8,692 bases of DNA from VRUG01 sp965372745 (GTDB lineage Bacteria > Planctomycetota > Phycisphaerae > Sedimentisphaerales > Anaerobacaceae): contig CBDVDM010000047.1 in NCBI GenBank assembly GCA_965372745.1, positions 1 through 8,692 on the forward strand, given 5' to 3'. Below, in pieces: positions 1-7,568 of this stretch (position 1 is the first letter of the stretch; each line of letters starts with the position of its first letter). Below the pieces are notes generated by a model that saw only the letters and a list, made by a program, of their open reading frames with translations, was not told the origin of the DNA and did no database searches. A program made the translations under genes and the position numbers.

Positions 1-7
1 TTTAGCT

Positions 8-1123
8 ATGAAAATCGCTTTCTCCGCACGCGGCTTAAGTATCCCTTCCGGCGGTGTACACCAATTTATTAAATCACTGATTCCAGCCTTAGCCAAACAA
101 AAAGGTGATGACCAACTGTTTGTGTTCTATAACAATAAAAAATTTATGGGGCTTGCTCCAGACTGCTCGGAAATTGTAATCGAGGGTAACAATAAGCTGA
201 TTTGGGACCTGATAGTCCTGCCTAAAAACCTGCACAAATTTAAAATCGATGCGGCAATCTTCCCAAAAAACATTGTCCCTTTCCTCGCTGGATGCCGGTG
301 TTATGCGGTAATACACGATATGGCCTATTTTGACCGAAAACTAAATGCTTATCCACTACTTGACACAATTTATATGAGAACAATGCTGCCACTTTCAGTT
401 AAAAGAGCTGCCGGTATCTTTGCTGTAAGTGAACATACCAAAAAAGATATCATGCACTATACAAAATGCAACCCCGAGAAAATAACTGTCACTTACGAAG
501 CTGCTGACAAAATATACAAACCAATAAAAGACCAAAAATTCCTCAGTCTGATTAGGAAAAAATATAATCTGCCCGACAAATTTATACTGTATGTAGGTTC
601 ACTGTCACCAAGAAAAAATGTTATCAGGCTTCTAAAGGCATTTTCACGCATCCGGACTCGAATACCACACAATCTCGTACTAACCGGTTCAAAATCATGG
701 AAAGATGCAGGGGTCTATAAAACCATAAAACAGCTAAATCTTGGAAACAGAATAAATCGGTTAGGATATGTAGAACACGAAGATATGCCAGTTCTTTACA
801 ATTTAGCTGACTGTTACGTTTACCCCTCATTGTACGAAGGTTTCGGCCTGCCTGTCCTCGAAGCTATGCAATGTGGATGTCCTGTCACCACCTCAAATAC
901 TACCAGCATCCCGGAAGTCGCCGGTAACGCCGCGGTTCTTGTTAATCCACTCGACACTAATGCAATAGCTGATGCCGTCTCCAAAATCTTAATAAACTCT
1001 AAATTTCGAGAAAAACTTATTTCTGCCGGTTTCGAACAGGCAAAAAATTTCTCCTGGCAATTGTGTGCAAAAATCATACTTGATACCATTAGACAAAACA
1101 CTGCCAACAATCAAAAGTACTGA
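8..1123 (+). CDS. GT4-family glycosyltransferase (GT-B fold)
   Basis: Predicted cytoplasmic retaining glycosyltransferase that moves a sugar from a nucleotide-sugar donor to a glycan or lipid-linked acceptor; donor and acceptor cannot be told from sequence. The 371-residue protein has the two-domain GT-B layout. The N-terminal domain opens with a beta strand and a glycine pair (G15-G16) in an SGGVHQF context, and has the IHD motif near 102-104. The C-terminal domain begins near 193 with ILYVGSLSPRKN, and carries the E277-x7-E285 donor-binding motif in YEGFGLPVLEAM, followed by TSIPEVAG. Length is typical of the family. The start at 8 gives a natural N-terminus (MKIAFSARG), but the frame stays open to the window edge and no ribosome site is visible, so an upstream start is possible. 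It converges on the GT2 gene with only 21 bp between stops. Family assignment is firm; the specific role is inferred as surface glycan synthesis. Confidence 0.92.
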   Translation: MKIAFSARGLSIPSGGVHQFIKSLIPALAKQKGDDQLFVFYNNKKFMGLAPDCSEIVIEGNNKLIWDLIVLPKNLHKFKIDAAIFPKNIVPFLAGCRCYAVIHDMAYFDRKLNAYPLLDTIYMRTMLPLSVKRAAGIFAVSEHTKKDIMHYTKCNPEKITVTYEAADKIYKPIKDQKFLSLIRKKYNLPDKFILYVGSLSPRKNVIRLLKAFSRIRTRIPHNLVLTGSKSWKDAGVYKTIKQLNLGNRINRLGYVEHEDMPVLYNLADCYVYPSLYEGFGLPVLEAMQCGCPVTTSNTTSIPEVAGNAAVLVNPLDTNAIADAVSKILINSKFREKLISAGFEQAKNFSWQLCAKIILDTIRQNTANNQKY

Positions 1124-1144
1124 TAGAAAATACTGTTGAGATTG

Positions 1145-2155
1145 TTATTGTGCCCCTTCTTTGGCTTCATCTAAGCTAATCCACCGCCTGGAAACGTCAT
1201 GCGACAGGCCAAGCTTATAGAAAAAATAACACGCCCTTTTAGCTATTGCTGATGTAAGATTCGGAAATATCGTAAGAACAACGGCACCAAAACGCCAAAA
1301 CCACGGCAACAAATCCCCGAAATCTTTTATACATTCACGGGCATCAGATTTGAAACCATGGAATATATTTGTGACAAGGCTGCGACGAATAATTTTACTT
1401 GCACATGGCCTGAAAACCACCAGACACTCTTGCTCTTTTGCTATCTTCAAATGCTTTCCTAATAATTTCCGAATATCAGTTCCTCTCTTGTTTTGCAATC
1501 GTAGCCTTGTTGAAATAACATCTTGAATTTCAATATGCAATATCGCCAAAGGCTCACAAATATAGCCTATTCGAGGATAACTATAAGCTATTCGCCACCA
1601 CATATCTAAATCAGCACAACGAAGCCATCCTCCTTCAAAAACACCACAATTTTCAAATACTTCCCTATGAATAAGCATCGTTGTTGTAAATAGTTGACAT
1701 CCTTTATTCACTGCAGCAAAATAATGCTCAAAATAACTATTATTAACAATTAATCTGGTCATCTCAGCCGGATCATTTGCATGAATTCTTCGATCTCCCG
1801 ACCGCTTATAAAAATTTGCTCCACACCACCGCAGTTCAGGATTTCTTTTAAGAAGCTCTATCTGCTTTTCAAGTCGCTGAGGCAGCCATTCATCATCATG
1901 GTCAAGAAAGGCAATCCATTCACCATTTGCAGCCGCAATGCCCGTATTTCTTGCCGGACCATCTCCCGCATTTTCCTGGTAAATATAACGAACCTTTGAA
2001 CCGTAACTCTTTACTACTTCCCCCGTATTGTCTGTAGAGCCGTCATCAACAACGATAATCTCGTAGTCACTGTACGTCTGTGCCAAAACGCTGTCTATCG
2101 TTCGCCTGATAAATCGACCTGCATTAAACGCCGGTATTACTACACTTATCGCCAT
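1145..2155 (-). CDS. GT2-family glycosyltransferase (GT-A fold)
   Basis: Predicted inverting glycosyltransferase of family 2, acting at the inner face of the cytoplasmic membrane in glycan assembly. The 336-residue protein has the GT-A N-terminal domain: VIPAFNAG at 6-13, VVDDGSTD at 35-42, the GPARNTGI segment at 66-73, and the metal-binding DXD motif as D85-H-D87 in FLDHDDEW. A later acidic motif (D182-L-D184 followed by WW) fits the catalytic-base region. The C-terminal hundred residues are less conserved, with a hydrophobic stretch near 290-310 that may touch the membrane. The ATG at 2155 is preceded by a purine-rich GGAAAGAG with short spacing. It is the last gene of the minus-strand block, 21 bp after the methyltransferase. 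Base composition is AT-richer than in dxr and rseP. The family is clear; the sugar transferred is unknown. Confidence 0.93.
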   Translation of the reverse strand: MAISVVIPAFNAGRFIRRTIDSVLAQTYSDYEIIVVDDGSTDNTGEVVKSYGSKVRYIYQENAGDGPARNTGIAAANGEWIAFLDHDDEWLPQRLEKQIELLKRNPELRWCGANFYKRSGDRRIHANDPAEMTRLIVNNSYFEHYFAAVNKGCQLFTTTMLIHREVFENCGVFEGGWLRCADLDMWWRIAYSYPRIGYICEPLAILHIEIQDVISTRLRLQNKRGTDIRKLLGKHLKIAKEQECLVVFRPCASKIIRRSLVTNIFHGFKSDARECIKDFGDLLPWFWRFGAVVLTIFPNLTSAIAKRACYFFYKLGLSHDVSRRWISLDEAKEGAQ

Positions 2156-2175
2156 ATATCTCTTTCCATCACACT

Positions 2176-2191
2176 ATTAAACCGGTTTAAT
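2176..2191. repeat. 16-bp perfect palindrome over the methyltransferase stop codon
   Basis: ATTAAACCGGTTTAAT reads the same on both strands and contains the TAA stop (2177-2179) of the methyltransferase gene, in the short gap before the GT2 gene. It has no loop and no T-run, so it is not an intrinsic terminator. It may be chance, a protein-binding palindrome, or a consequence of the Lys-Pro-Val-stop codons. Confidence 0.5.
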
Positions 2192-2842
2192 TACACAGGC
2201 AAAATGATGATACACTATATCTTTAAACTTATTAAGAAACAGCAAATTCAAAATTTTAACTGCTATCGTTTTTATATTACGCTCGGGTTCCAAGCCTTCT
2301 ATAATAAGTAATTCATATCCCAATTGCGGAAACACCTTAACAAGACTGTTATAGGTAAAAAATCTTAGATGAGTCTTATCAAGTATCCCTTTGGCCTTGT
2401 AATCCCAGTTCCCGCGAAACACTAATTCGAAAAGATTGCGACAATACCGAACATTCGGCAAAGATATCACTACCACACCATCAGTAGTTAACTTCTTCTT
2501 AAGTTCAACCAGTAATGTATAGGGGTCGACAAGATGCTCTAAAATATCATTGCATATCACACAATCAAAATAACCGTCAGGAACATCTTTCAATACTTGA
2601 TTTACATCTCCGTTTATCACCTTATGGAGTTTTGAAGCTGCAATTTCAGCCGCATTGGAATCTAATTCCACACCCCAGCACTCCGCGTCAAAACCGGTCT
2701 TGATTAGCTCTGAAAAATTGCCATTCGCACAACCCAGCTCCAGAGTCTTCTTAACTTGTGCAGGTATATAATTAAGCATAGGCTCACGTCTGTTTTCATA
2801 ATATCTCGCCGACCTGTCAGACACATCATTGATTCGTTTCAC
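2177..2842 (-). CDS. Class I SAM-dependent methyltransferase
   Basis: Predicted cytoplasmic methyltransferase with a Rossmann fold that transfers a methyl group from S-adenosylmethionine, here probably to a sugar or glycan intermediate (inferred from neighbours). Numbered from the longer GTG at 2869, motif I is LELGCANGNF (43-52), the acidic end of strand 2 is GVELD (66-70), a further acidic motif is NGDV (86-89), and motif IV is CNDILEHLVDP (106-116). A late THLRFFT stretch (166-172) is common in the methyltransferases of polysaccharide clusters. I chose the GTG at 2842 (codon 10 of the longer frame, leaving 221 residues) because AGGGG lies 6 nt upstream, while the GTG at 2869 has no good ribosome site and follows an in-frame stop. 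The gene lies 45 bp after the flippase stop and 21 bp before the GT2 start. The exact substrate is unknown. Confidence 0.88.
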   Translation of the reverse strand: MKRINDVSDRSARYYENRREPMLNYIPAQVKKTLELGCANGNFSELIKTGFDAECWGVELDSNAAEIAASKLHKVINGDVNQVLKDVPDGYFDCVICNDILEHLVDPYTLLVELKKKLTTDGVVVISLPNVRYCRNLFELVFRGNWDYKAKGILDKTHLRFFTYNSLVKVFPQLGYELLIIEGLEPERNIKTIAVKILNLLFLNKFKDIVYHHFACVIKPV

Positions 2843-2848
2843 TATAAT

Positions 2849-2853
2849 CCCCT
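2849..2853 (-). promoter_or_regulatory. Shine-Dalgarno site deciding the methyltransferase start
   Basis: AGGGG on the minus strand, 6 nt before the GTG at 2842. It sits inside the longer open frame that begins at the GTG at 2869, and argues that translation starts at codon 10 of that frame. Confidence 0.6.
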
Positions 2854-2887
2854 GCCGGTATAAATTCACTCAACCAGGCACGCACTT

Positions 2888-4153
2888 CTATAACTCAAAC
2901 TGTGCCTTTAATTTAGTCCTGAAATAAACCTCAATTATAACAGCTCGGCAAAAATATGCTATCACCGTTGCAACCGCCGCACCAACCATACCCATTACAG
3001 GTACAAATAATAAATCTAAAAGAATATTCAGCAAAACCTGAATCAGGTTAACGGTTTGAGTAAATTTGTATCTCTTGAGAGAATGAAGAATAGGGTCATA
3101 AAAAATAGAATATAACACGGACACCGAACCAATCAGCAAAACCCTTAAGACCAAAATCGAATCTTCATAAGTGTTCCCATAAAAAAACCTGAACATGCTC
3201 GGGAACAAAATGAAAATTATCGCGATAACAATAAAACCTAAAATAAATATTTTAGGCCTTTTGCTGTATAGATAGCTTCGCATTTTAGAACGGTCACCGA
3301 TATGCTCGCTAACAAAGGGAAGAAAGTAACTATATATAATGAATGTCAACATAACTACGCCTTTAAAAACTTGATAGCCAAGATTGTATTTGCCGATATC
3401 TTCCATCGAAACAAAATATCTTAGAACTAAATTGTCCCCCCAATTTATGAAATATACCGCTGTTGCACCCAACATAATCCACTTGGTGAAATTAAACATC
3501 GTCCTAAACTGCTCCCTATTAAAATTTAAAGGAAGCAACAGCTTAAAATCAACTGTCCTGATAAAAATGATAATTAAAACGCACGCCGAGAGCAGATAGA
3601 CCAGAAAAATAGTCCGAAGATTAATTAAATCGGTAAGATAGAGTACAAAAATTAAGGCCAGGCTTGAAAAACCAAAAATCAGTTCCGCAAACGAGTTTTT
3701 TATCCTCTCACCCAATGCCATGAACAGATTACACAGAAAAGTCTTTAATGCAAGTCCGACAAAAGCCAACATAACAAAAAATAAATCCACCCTGTTTATT
3801 TTCGCAAACAACATTATCTGTTTGCCCAGAAAAAGTGTTATCACCGCAAATATACATAAGCTCAAAGCAAAAAATGTACATTGAACAGAAAAAGACTTGT
3901 TTATCTTACCGCTTTCTGCCCGCTCCTGAATAGCATGAACAACAAAAGGCATCTGTGATGATGATATCAATAGCGATGAGAAAAAAAATACTATCATTTT
4001 AGCCAGGGAATACCTGCCAAACAAATCAGGGGAGAAAAACTTCGCAACCACTAATGGCCCAACCATCCCAAGAGCCTGACCTGTGGCACTGAGAAAGCCA
4101 AACTGCAAAAGCGTCTTGCCCTGACTTAACTCTTCTTTAATCCTTCGCAGCAT
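2888..4153 (-). CDS. Polytopic polysaccharide flippase (Wzx/MATE-like, MOP superfamily)
   Basis: Predicted integral inner-membrane transporter that flips undecaprenyl-linked oligosaccharide from the cytoplasmic to the outer leaflet. The protein is 421 residues from the chosen start, with about a dozen hydrophobic segments and short charged loops. The N-terminus has the typical layout: a short basic amphipathic head, then a first segment with TGQALGMVGPLVVAKFFSP, followed by LFGRYSLA, which resembles the 'GxxGxYxLA' turn of Wzx proteins. The C-terminal half keeps the MGMVGAAVATVIAY pattern seen near the last helices. I chose the ATG at 4153, with AGGA 5 nt upstream. The frame can extend to a TTG at 4201 that overlaps the rseP stop, adding 16 basic residues with no ribosome site. 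Sampled segments are about 30% G+C, well below rseP. The superfamily is confident; Wzx versus related O-antigen or teichoic-acid exporters is not resolved. Confidence 0.88.
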   Translation of the reverse strand: MLRRIKEELSQGKTLLQFGFLSATGQALGMVGPLVVAKFFSPDLFGRYSLAKMIVFFFSSLLISSSQMPFVVHAIQERAESGKINKSFSVQCTFFALSLCIFAVITLFLGKQIMLFAKINRVDLFFVMLAFVGLALKTFLCNLFMALGERIKNSFAELIFGFSSLALIFVLYLTDLINLRTIFLVYLLSACVLIIIFIRTVDFKLLLPLNFNREQFRTMFNFTKWIMLGATAVYFINWGDNLVLRYFVSMEDIGKYNLGYQVFKGVVMLTFIIYSYFLPFVSEHIGDRSKMRSYLYSKRPKIFILGFIVIAIIFILFPSMFRFFYGNTYEDSILVLRVLLIGSVSVLYSIFYDPILHSLKRYKFTQTVNLIQVLLNILLDLLFVPVMGMVGAAVATVIAYFCRAVIIEVYFRTKLKAQFEL

Positions 4154-4193
4154 AACTATCCTGGCATCCTTAAACCGCCGACAAATCACCTGC

Positions 4194-6275
4194 CTAACCA
4201 AAGATTATTCTTAATATATCATTATAAGTCAGATAAAGAAACAGCGACGCTAACAAAATCAGGCCGGCATACGTTATTACCTCCTGCAATTTAATACTGA
4301 TAGGCCCGCCCTTTATCTTCTCAATTATCAAAAGAACAAACACACCGCCGTCAACAACCGGAATCGGAAGAAAGTTTATCACCGCCAGGTTAGCACTGAT
4401 AAACGCAAGCAGATACAAAAACGTCACAAACGACTGCTCGACAGCCTTATAACTCAACGTCGCAATACCGACAGGCCCCATCATCGACTCCAGGCCGACA
4501 CTTCGTGCAAACAACTGCTTGACAGTGACATAAGTCTGAACAATAAACCACACACTTTTCTTACATCCCATCACAAACGCCTGCCCGATGTTATCTGCCT
4601 TGTAAAGACGCTCCATCGGCTCAAATGCGATAAAATCAGCCACTATTGATTTGACCCTGAGCCCCTTTTCTACATCACTCAAATCCACAGTAACATCACC
4701 AGCTACCTTCTCATCCAAACGATAATCAATCGCAACACGCTGGCCGGCATTTCGCCTAAACTCTCGTATTATGTCATAAAAGCTCGAAATTCCCGCGCCG
4801 TCAACCGCTGTTATCATCGCACCTCGCGGTATATCCAAAGCCTCAACTCCCCCTTCAGCCGATATCGTTTTTGCCACAACAGGATGCTCAGCGTCATACG
4901 ACACCACTATACCTATCACAACCCTCTCTGAGCCGTGCGGCTTTTTCGGAACAACAGTCACCACAAACTCTTTTTCAACTCCACCTTCAGCCTTTCTGAG
5001 CACTCGAACCTTCAACTGCTTATCTTCGTGCGCCTCGGTAACTTCTCGAAGCTCGGTATAAATGGGATTCTCAATGTCGCCGACAGCCAAAATAATATCG
5101 TCGACATGCAAGCCATTGCTATCTACGCCAACAGAAGATAATGTCACTTTTAAACGAGGCACCATCGAATAGATATGATTAAGGTCTGATTCTGTATTGA
5201 CCTGCACATCTGCGTGACTCAAATCAAGTTTTATACCGGATTCGACAAATTCTGTTTCACCTGCCCGCCGAGCTGCCAACGTCACCTCCGACGTAAGTGA
5301 CTTCTCAACCACCTCCATAAACTCCCAGTGACTTCTTACCTGCCTGCCCTCAACATACCTAATCTCGTCACCAACTCTAAATCCGGACTCTTCTTCCACA
5401 CCATCATCTATAACTGCGGCAACAGTCAATGTCAAAGGCCAGCCAATACCAAACACTCGAAGCGGCATATCGTATCTCTGCTCTGCTGCAACAGAGTAAT
5501 CTTCCACAGCCCCATTCTCGTGCCTTACCTTTAACGACACTTTCTCTGCCTTATCCGACAACGCCGCCGCTGCCAGTATATTCATAAACTCAAGGCTATC
5601 GCTTTTACCTCCAATTTCAATTATCTCATCACCAGCCTTTATACCAGCCTTTGCCACCGGCGATTCCGGCATAACAGACCCTACTATCGCCGGAGGCCTA
5701 TAGATACCAACCATGTAAACAATCGTCATTATCACTATCGCAGCAATCACGTTAAAGACAACACCAGCGACTATCACCAGCATCCTCGCCAACACACCCT
5801 TATTGCCAAACGACCGCGGGTCATCATTTCCCTTGTCCGCACCCGTATCATCCTGCCCCAGCATCTTCACATAACCTGCAATCGGTATCAATCCAATCTG
5901 GTATTCGGTTTCACCTTTACCGCTCTTTTTTAAAGGCAGCGTAAAGCAAAGTAAACCGTCACCGTCATCTTCGCCTTCCTTCGGGAAAAACCGAGGCAGT
6001 ATCCGAAACCTCAAGCCGTCCGCTGTCCTTCGAATACCAATAAGTATAGGCGGCAAAAATATCGAAAACGTCTCAACCTTTATATCACAGGCCTTAGCAA
6101 AAATGAAATGGCCGCACTCATGAATAAACACCACTACGCTAAAGCCCATAACCGCTATAACAATATTCCACGATTTCTGAACGTCCCTGCTAATCACATA
6201 ACCCAACGCCGCAATCGCAGTCACCAGTAATACGAACCGCGAAAAATTCCTGAACTTATCCAATGCCTTTACCAT
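4194..6275 (-). CDS. rseP: RseP-type site-2 intramembrane zinc metalloprotease, four PDZ-like modules
   Basis: Predicted inner-membrane zinc protease of family M50 that cuts transmembrane substrates, classically an anti-sigma factor in the envelope stress response, and also remnant signal peptides. The active-site HECGH is at 52-56 inside a membrane helix; the third zinc ligand is D642 in NFLPIPVVDGG (634-644). GETEYQIGLIPIAGYVKM at 121-138 and GPVGI at 600-604 are family hallmarks. Between the second and third core helices lie four PDZ-like units, about 196-262, 285-345, 375-430 and 455-525. The protein has 693 residues against about 450 in E. coli, which has two PDZ domains. It also has an added N-terminal hydrophobic segment (14-28) before the catalytic helix and an insertion at about 76-119. 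The ATG at 6275 has AGGA 7 nt upstream; a TTG one codon earlier is less likely. It follows dxr by 27 bp. Confidence 0.95.
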   Translation of the reverse strand: MVKALDKFRNFSRFVLLVTAIAALGYVISRDVQKSWNIVIAVMGFSVVVFIHECGHFIFAKACDIKVETFSIFLPPILIGIRRTADGLRFRILPRFFPKEGEDDGDGLLCFTLPLKKSGKGETEYQIGLIPIAGYVKMLGQDDTGADKGNDDPRSFGNKGVLARMLVIVAGVVFNVIAAIVIMTIVYMVGIYRPPAIVGSVMPESPVAKAGIKAGDEIIEIGGKSDSLEFMNILAAAALSDKAEKVSLKVRHENGAVEDYSVAAEQRYDMPLRVFGIGWPLTLTVAAVIDDGVEEESGFRVGDEIRYVEGRQVRSHWEFMEVVEKSLTSEVTLAARRAGETEFVESGIKLDLSHADVQVNTESDLNHIYSMVPRLKVTLSSVGVDSNGLHVDDIILAVGDIENPIYTELREVTEAHEDKQLKVRVLRKAEGGVEKEFVVTVVPKKPHGSERVVIGIVVSYDAEHPVVAKTISAEGGVEALDIPRGAMITAVDGAGISSFYDIIREFRRNAGQRVAIDYRLDEKVAGDVTVDLSDVEKGLRVKSIVADFIAFEPMERLYKADNIGQAFVMGCKKSVWFIVQTYVTVKQLFARSVGLESMMGPVGIATLSYKAVEQSFVTFLYLLAFISANLAVINFLPIPVVDGGVFVLLIIEKIKGGPISIKLQEVITYAGLILLASLFLYLTYNDILRIIFG

Positions 6276-6282
6276 CAAGTTT

Positions 6283-6286
6283 TCCT
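6283..6286 (-). promoter_or_regulatory. Shine-Dalgarno site for rseP
   Basis: AGGA on the minus strand within AAAAGGAAAA, 7 nt from the ATG at 6275. It supports that ATG over the adjacent TTG at 6278. Confidence 0.6.
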
Positions 6287-6302
6287 TTTCATTTTTTACT
6301 TT

Positions 6303-7472
6303 TTAGAGCACTTTACTTTTTTCTTTTACATCCTCTCTCGCCCATCTGTCTGCTTCAAGCAATTCAGCCAAACCGACACCTGTTTTGACACTATGTCTAC
6401 TCAAACAATCTTCAATCAGTTCGACAATATCGACAAATTTAATATTACCCGCCAGAAATTCTGCAACCGCCTGCTCATTGGCCGCATTAAACACCGCCGC
6501 TGCCGTCCCGCCGGTTTTCGCTACATCAAAACCAAGTGACAGTGCCTTAAAAACCTTCAGGTCAGGTTTTTCAAATGTTAATTTTCCCAACTCGTCAAAT
6601 TTGAGCCGCTCTGCTATACCCTCCACACGTCTTGGAAAAGTCAGCGCATACTGAATCGGCAGTCGCATATCAGGTGTCCCCAATTGCGCCATCACCGAAC
6701 CATCTACGAACTCCACCAGCGAATGAACTATCGACTCAGGATGGACCAGAACTTCAATTTTATCCACACCCGTCTCGAACAGCCACCGTGCCTCGATGAC
6801 CTCCAACGCTTTGTTCATCATCGTCGCTGAATCTATTGTTATCTTTGGCCCCATATTCCAGACAGGATGCGCCAATGCCTGCTCTACTGTCACATCAGCC
6901 ATCTCTTCCAGGCTTTTGCCTCTAAAAGGCCCGCCCGAGGTCGTCAGGATTATTTTTTCTACTTCCTCCGGACTTCCCGCCTGCATCGCCTGAAATATCG
7001 CACTGTGTTCGCTGTCAACCGGCAGAATTTCCGCTCCGTTTTCCCTAACTGTTTTCATCAGCAACTCGCCTGCGATTACCAAAGGCTCTTTATTCGCTAT
7101 CGCCAATCGCTTACCCTTTTTCGCCGCCGCCAGTACCGCCCCTAATCCTGCCGCCCCCACCACTGCTGTCACTACCGTATCAACCGCCTCCAATTGAGCA
7201 ATCATCTCAAGGCTCTCTGCCCCGCCCAATATCTCAACACCTGTTTCGCCGACAAGTTTATTTAACTTATCAACTAATTCAGCCTTTGTAATCGCCACAA
7301 CTTTAGGCCGATACTTTCTAACCTGCTCTGCTAATAATTCGACCTTACTATGCGCCGTCAGTGCAACAACTTCATATCGCTCTTGGCCAAGCGAATTTAA
7401 TGACTCAATCACACGTAAGGTATTTTGCCCAATCGAACCTGTCGAGCCTAATATCGCTATCTTTTTAGTCAT
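6303..7472 (-). CDS. dxr: 1-deoxy-D-xylulose 5-phosphate reductoisomerase
   Basis: Cytoplasmic enzyme of the MEP isoprenoid pathway: it rearranges and reduces 1-deoxy-D-xylulose 5-phosphate to 2-C-methyl-D-erythritol 4-phosphate using NADPH and a divalent metal. Length (389 residues) is normal. The NADPH-binding loop is GSTGSIG at 9-15. The metal ligands read as D153 and E155 in PVDSEHSAIFQ and E224 in NKALEVIEARWLF (220-232). The active-site flap is TSGGPFRG (178-185), and HPVWNMGPKI (202-211) holds the substrate-phosphate histidine. The NKE loop at 127-129 is followed by proline, where serine, threonine or alanine is more usual. All catalytic residues I can check are present. The ATG at 7472 has no Shine-Dalgarno sequence but a TATAAT lies 8 nt upstream, suggesting a leaderless message. 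It is followed by rseP at 27 bp, a neighbour pairing common in bacteria. Confidence 0.97.
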   Translation of the reverse strand: MTKKIAILGSTGSIGQNTLRVIESLNSLGQERYEVVALTAHSKVELLAEQVRKYRPKVVAITKAELVDKLNKLVGETGVEILGGAESLEMIAQLEAVDTVVTAVVGAAGLGAVLAAAKKGKRLAIANKEPLVIAGELLMKTVRENGAEILPVDSEHSAIFQAMQAGSPEEVEKIILTTSGGPFRGKSLEEMADVTVEQALAHPVWNMGPKITIDSATMMNKALEVIEARWLFETGVDKIEVLVHPESIVHSLVEFVDGSVMAQLGTPDMRLPIQYALTFPRRVEGIAERLKFDELGKLTFEKPDLKVFKALSLGFDVAKTGGTAAAVFNAANEQAVAEFLAGNIKFVDIVELIEDCLSRHSVKTGVGLAELLEADRWAREDVKEKSKVL

Positions 7473-7480
7473 AGCGACGC

Positions 7481-7508
7481 ATTATAACCATTCGACCCCC
7501 AAAAACCA
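7481..7508 (-). promoter_or_regulatory. Candidate promoter for dxr (leaderless transcript)
   Basis: On the minus strand a perfect -10 hexamer TATAAT (7486-7481) lies 8 nt from the dxr ATG. A transcript starting 6-8 nt beyond it would begin at or within about 3 nt of the ATG. The -35 position (TGGTTT, 7508-7503, 16-nt spacer) matches the consensus poorly, so the call rests on the -10 and on the absence of a ribosome site. Confidence 0.35.
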
Positions 7509-7540
7509 CCACAAACTCAGAGCTTCTGTCATCACTTTTA

Positions 7541-7568
7541 GTCTACTGTCTATTGTCTACTGTCTATT
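7541..7568. repeat. Heptamer tandem array, 4 units
   Basis: Four in-phase 7-bp units alternating GTCTACT and GTCTATT. The last base of the array is shared with the lipoprotein stop codon (complement of 7568-7570). The array lies in the 95-bp gap between the lipoprotein gene and dxr, 68 bp upstream of the dxr start. It has the same unit and orientation as the larger array at 8064-8147. Read on the minus strand, each junction makes the hexamer TAGACA. Confidence 0.9.

Noticed and set aside
820..1110. Minus-strand 96-codon frame inside the GT4 gene
   Set aside because: It lies wholly antisense to a gene with clear family motifs and has no recognisable protein features.
1111..1140. Possible hairpin (AGTA...TACT) between the convergent glycosyltransferase genes
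   Set aside because: The stem is only 4 AT-rich base pairs with a long loop, and no T-run follows on either strand.
4154..4201. Flippase start at the TTG at 4201, overlapping rseP by 8 bp
   Set aside because: No ribosome site precedes the TTG, and the added 16 residues are basic and unlike family N-termini; the ATG at 4153 has AGGA at 5 nt.
6276..6293. Five-codon mini-frame (MKRKT) whose TGA overlaps the rseP ATG as TGATG
   Set aside because: It looks like a coupling leader, but has no ribosome site of its own, and its AAGGA is simply the rseP Shine-Dalgarno site; probably chance.
6385..7145. Several plus-strand frames of 65 to 92 codons opposite dxr
   Set aside because: They are antisense shadows of dxr, with serine-rich or arginine-rich composition and no motif.
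7511..7535. Small inverted repeat CAGA-AGC-TCTG after the lipoprotein gene as a terminator
   Set aside because: A 4-bp stem without a T-run is too weak to call.
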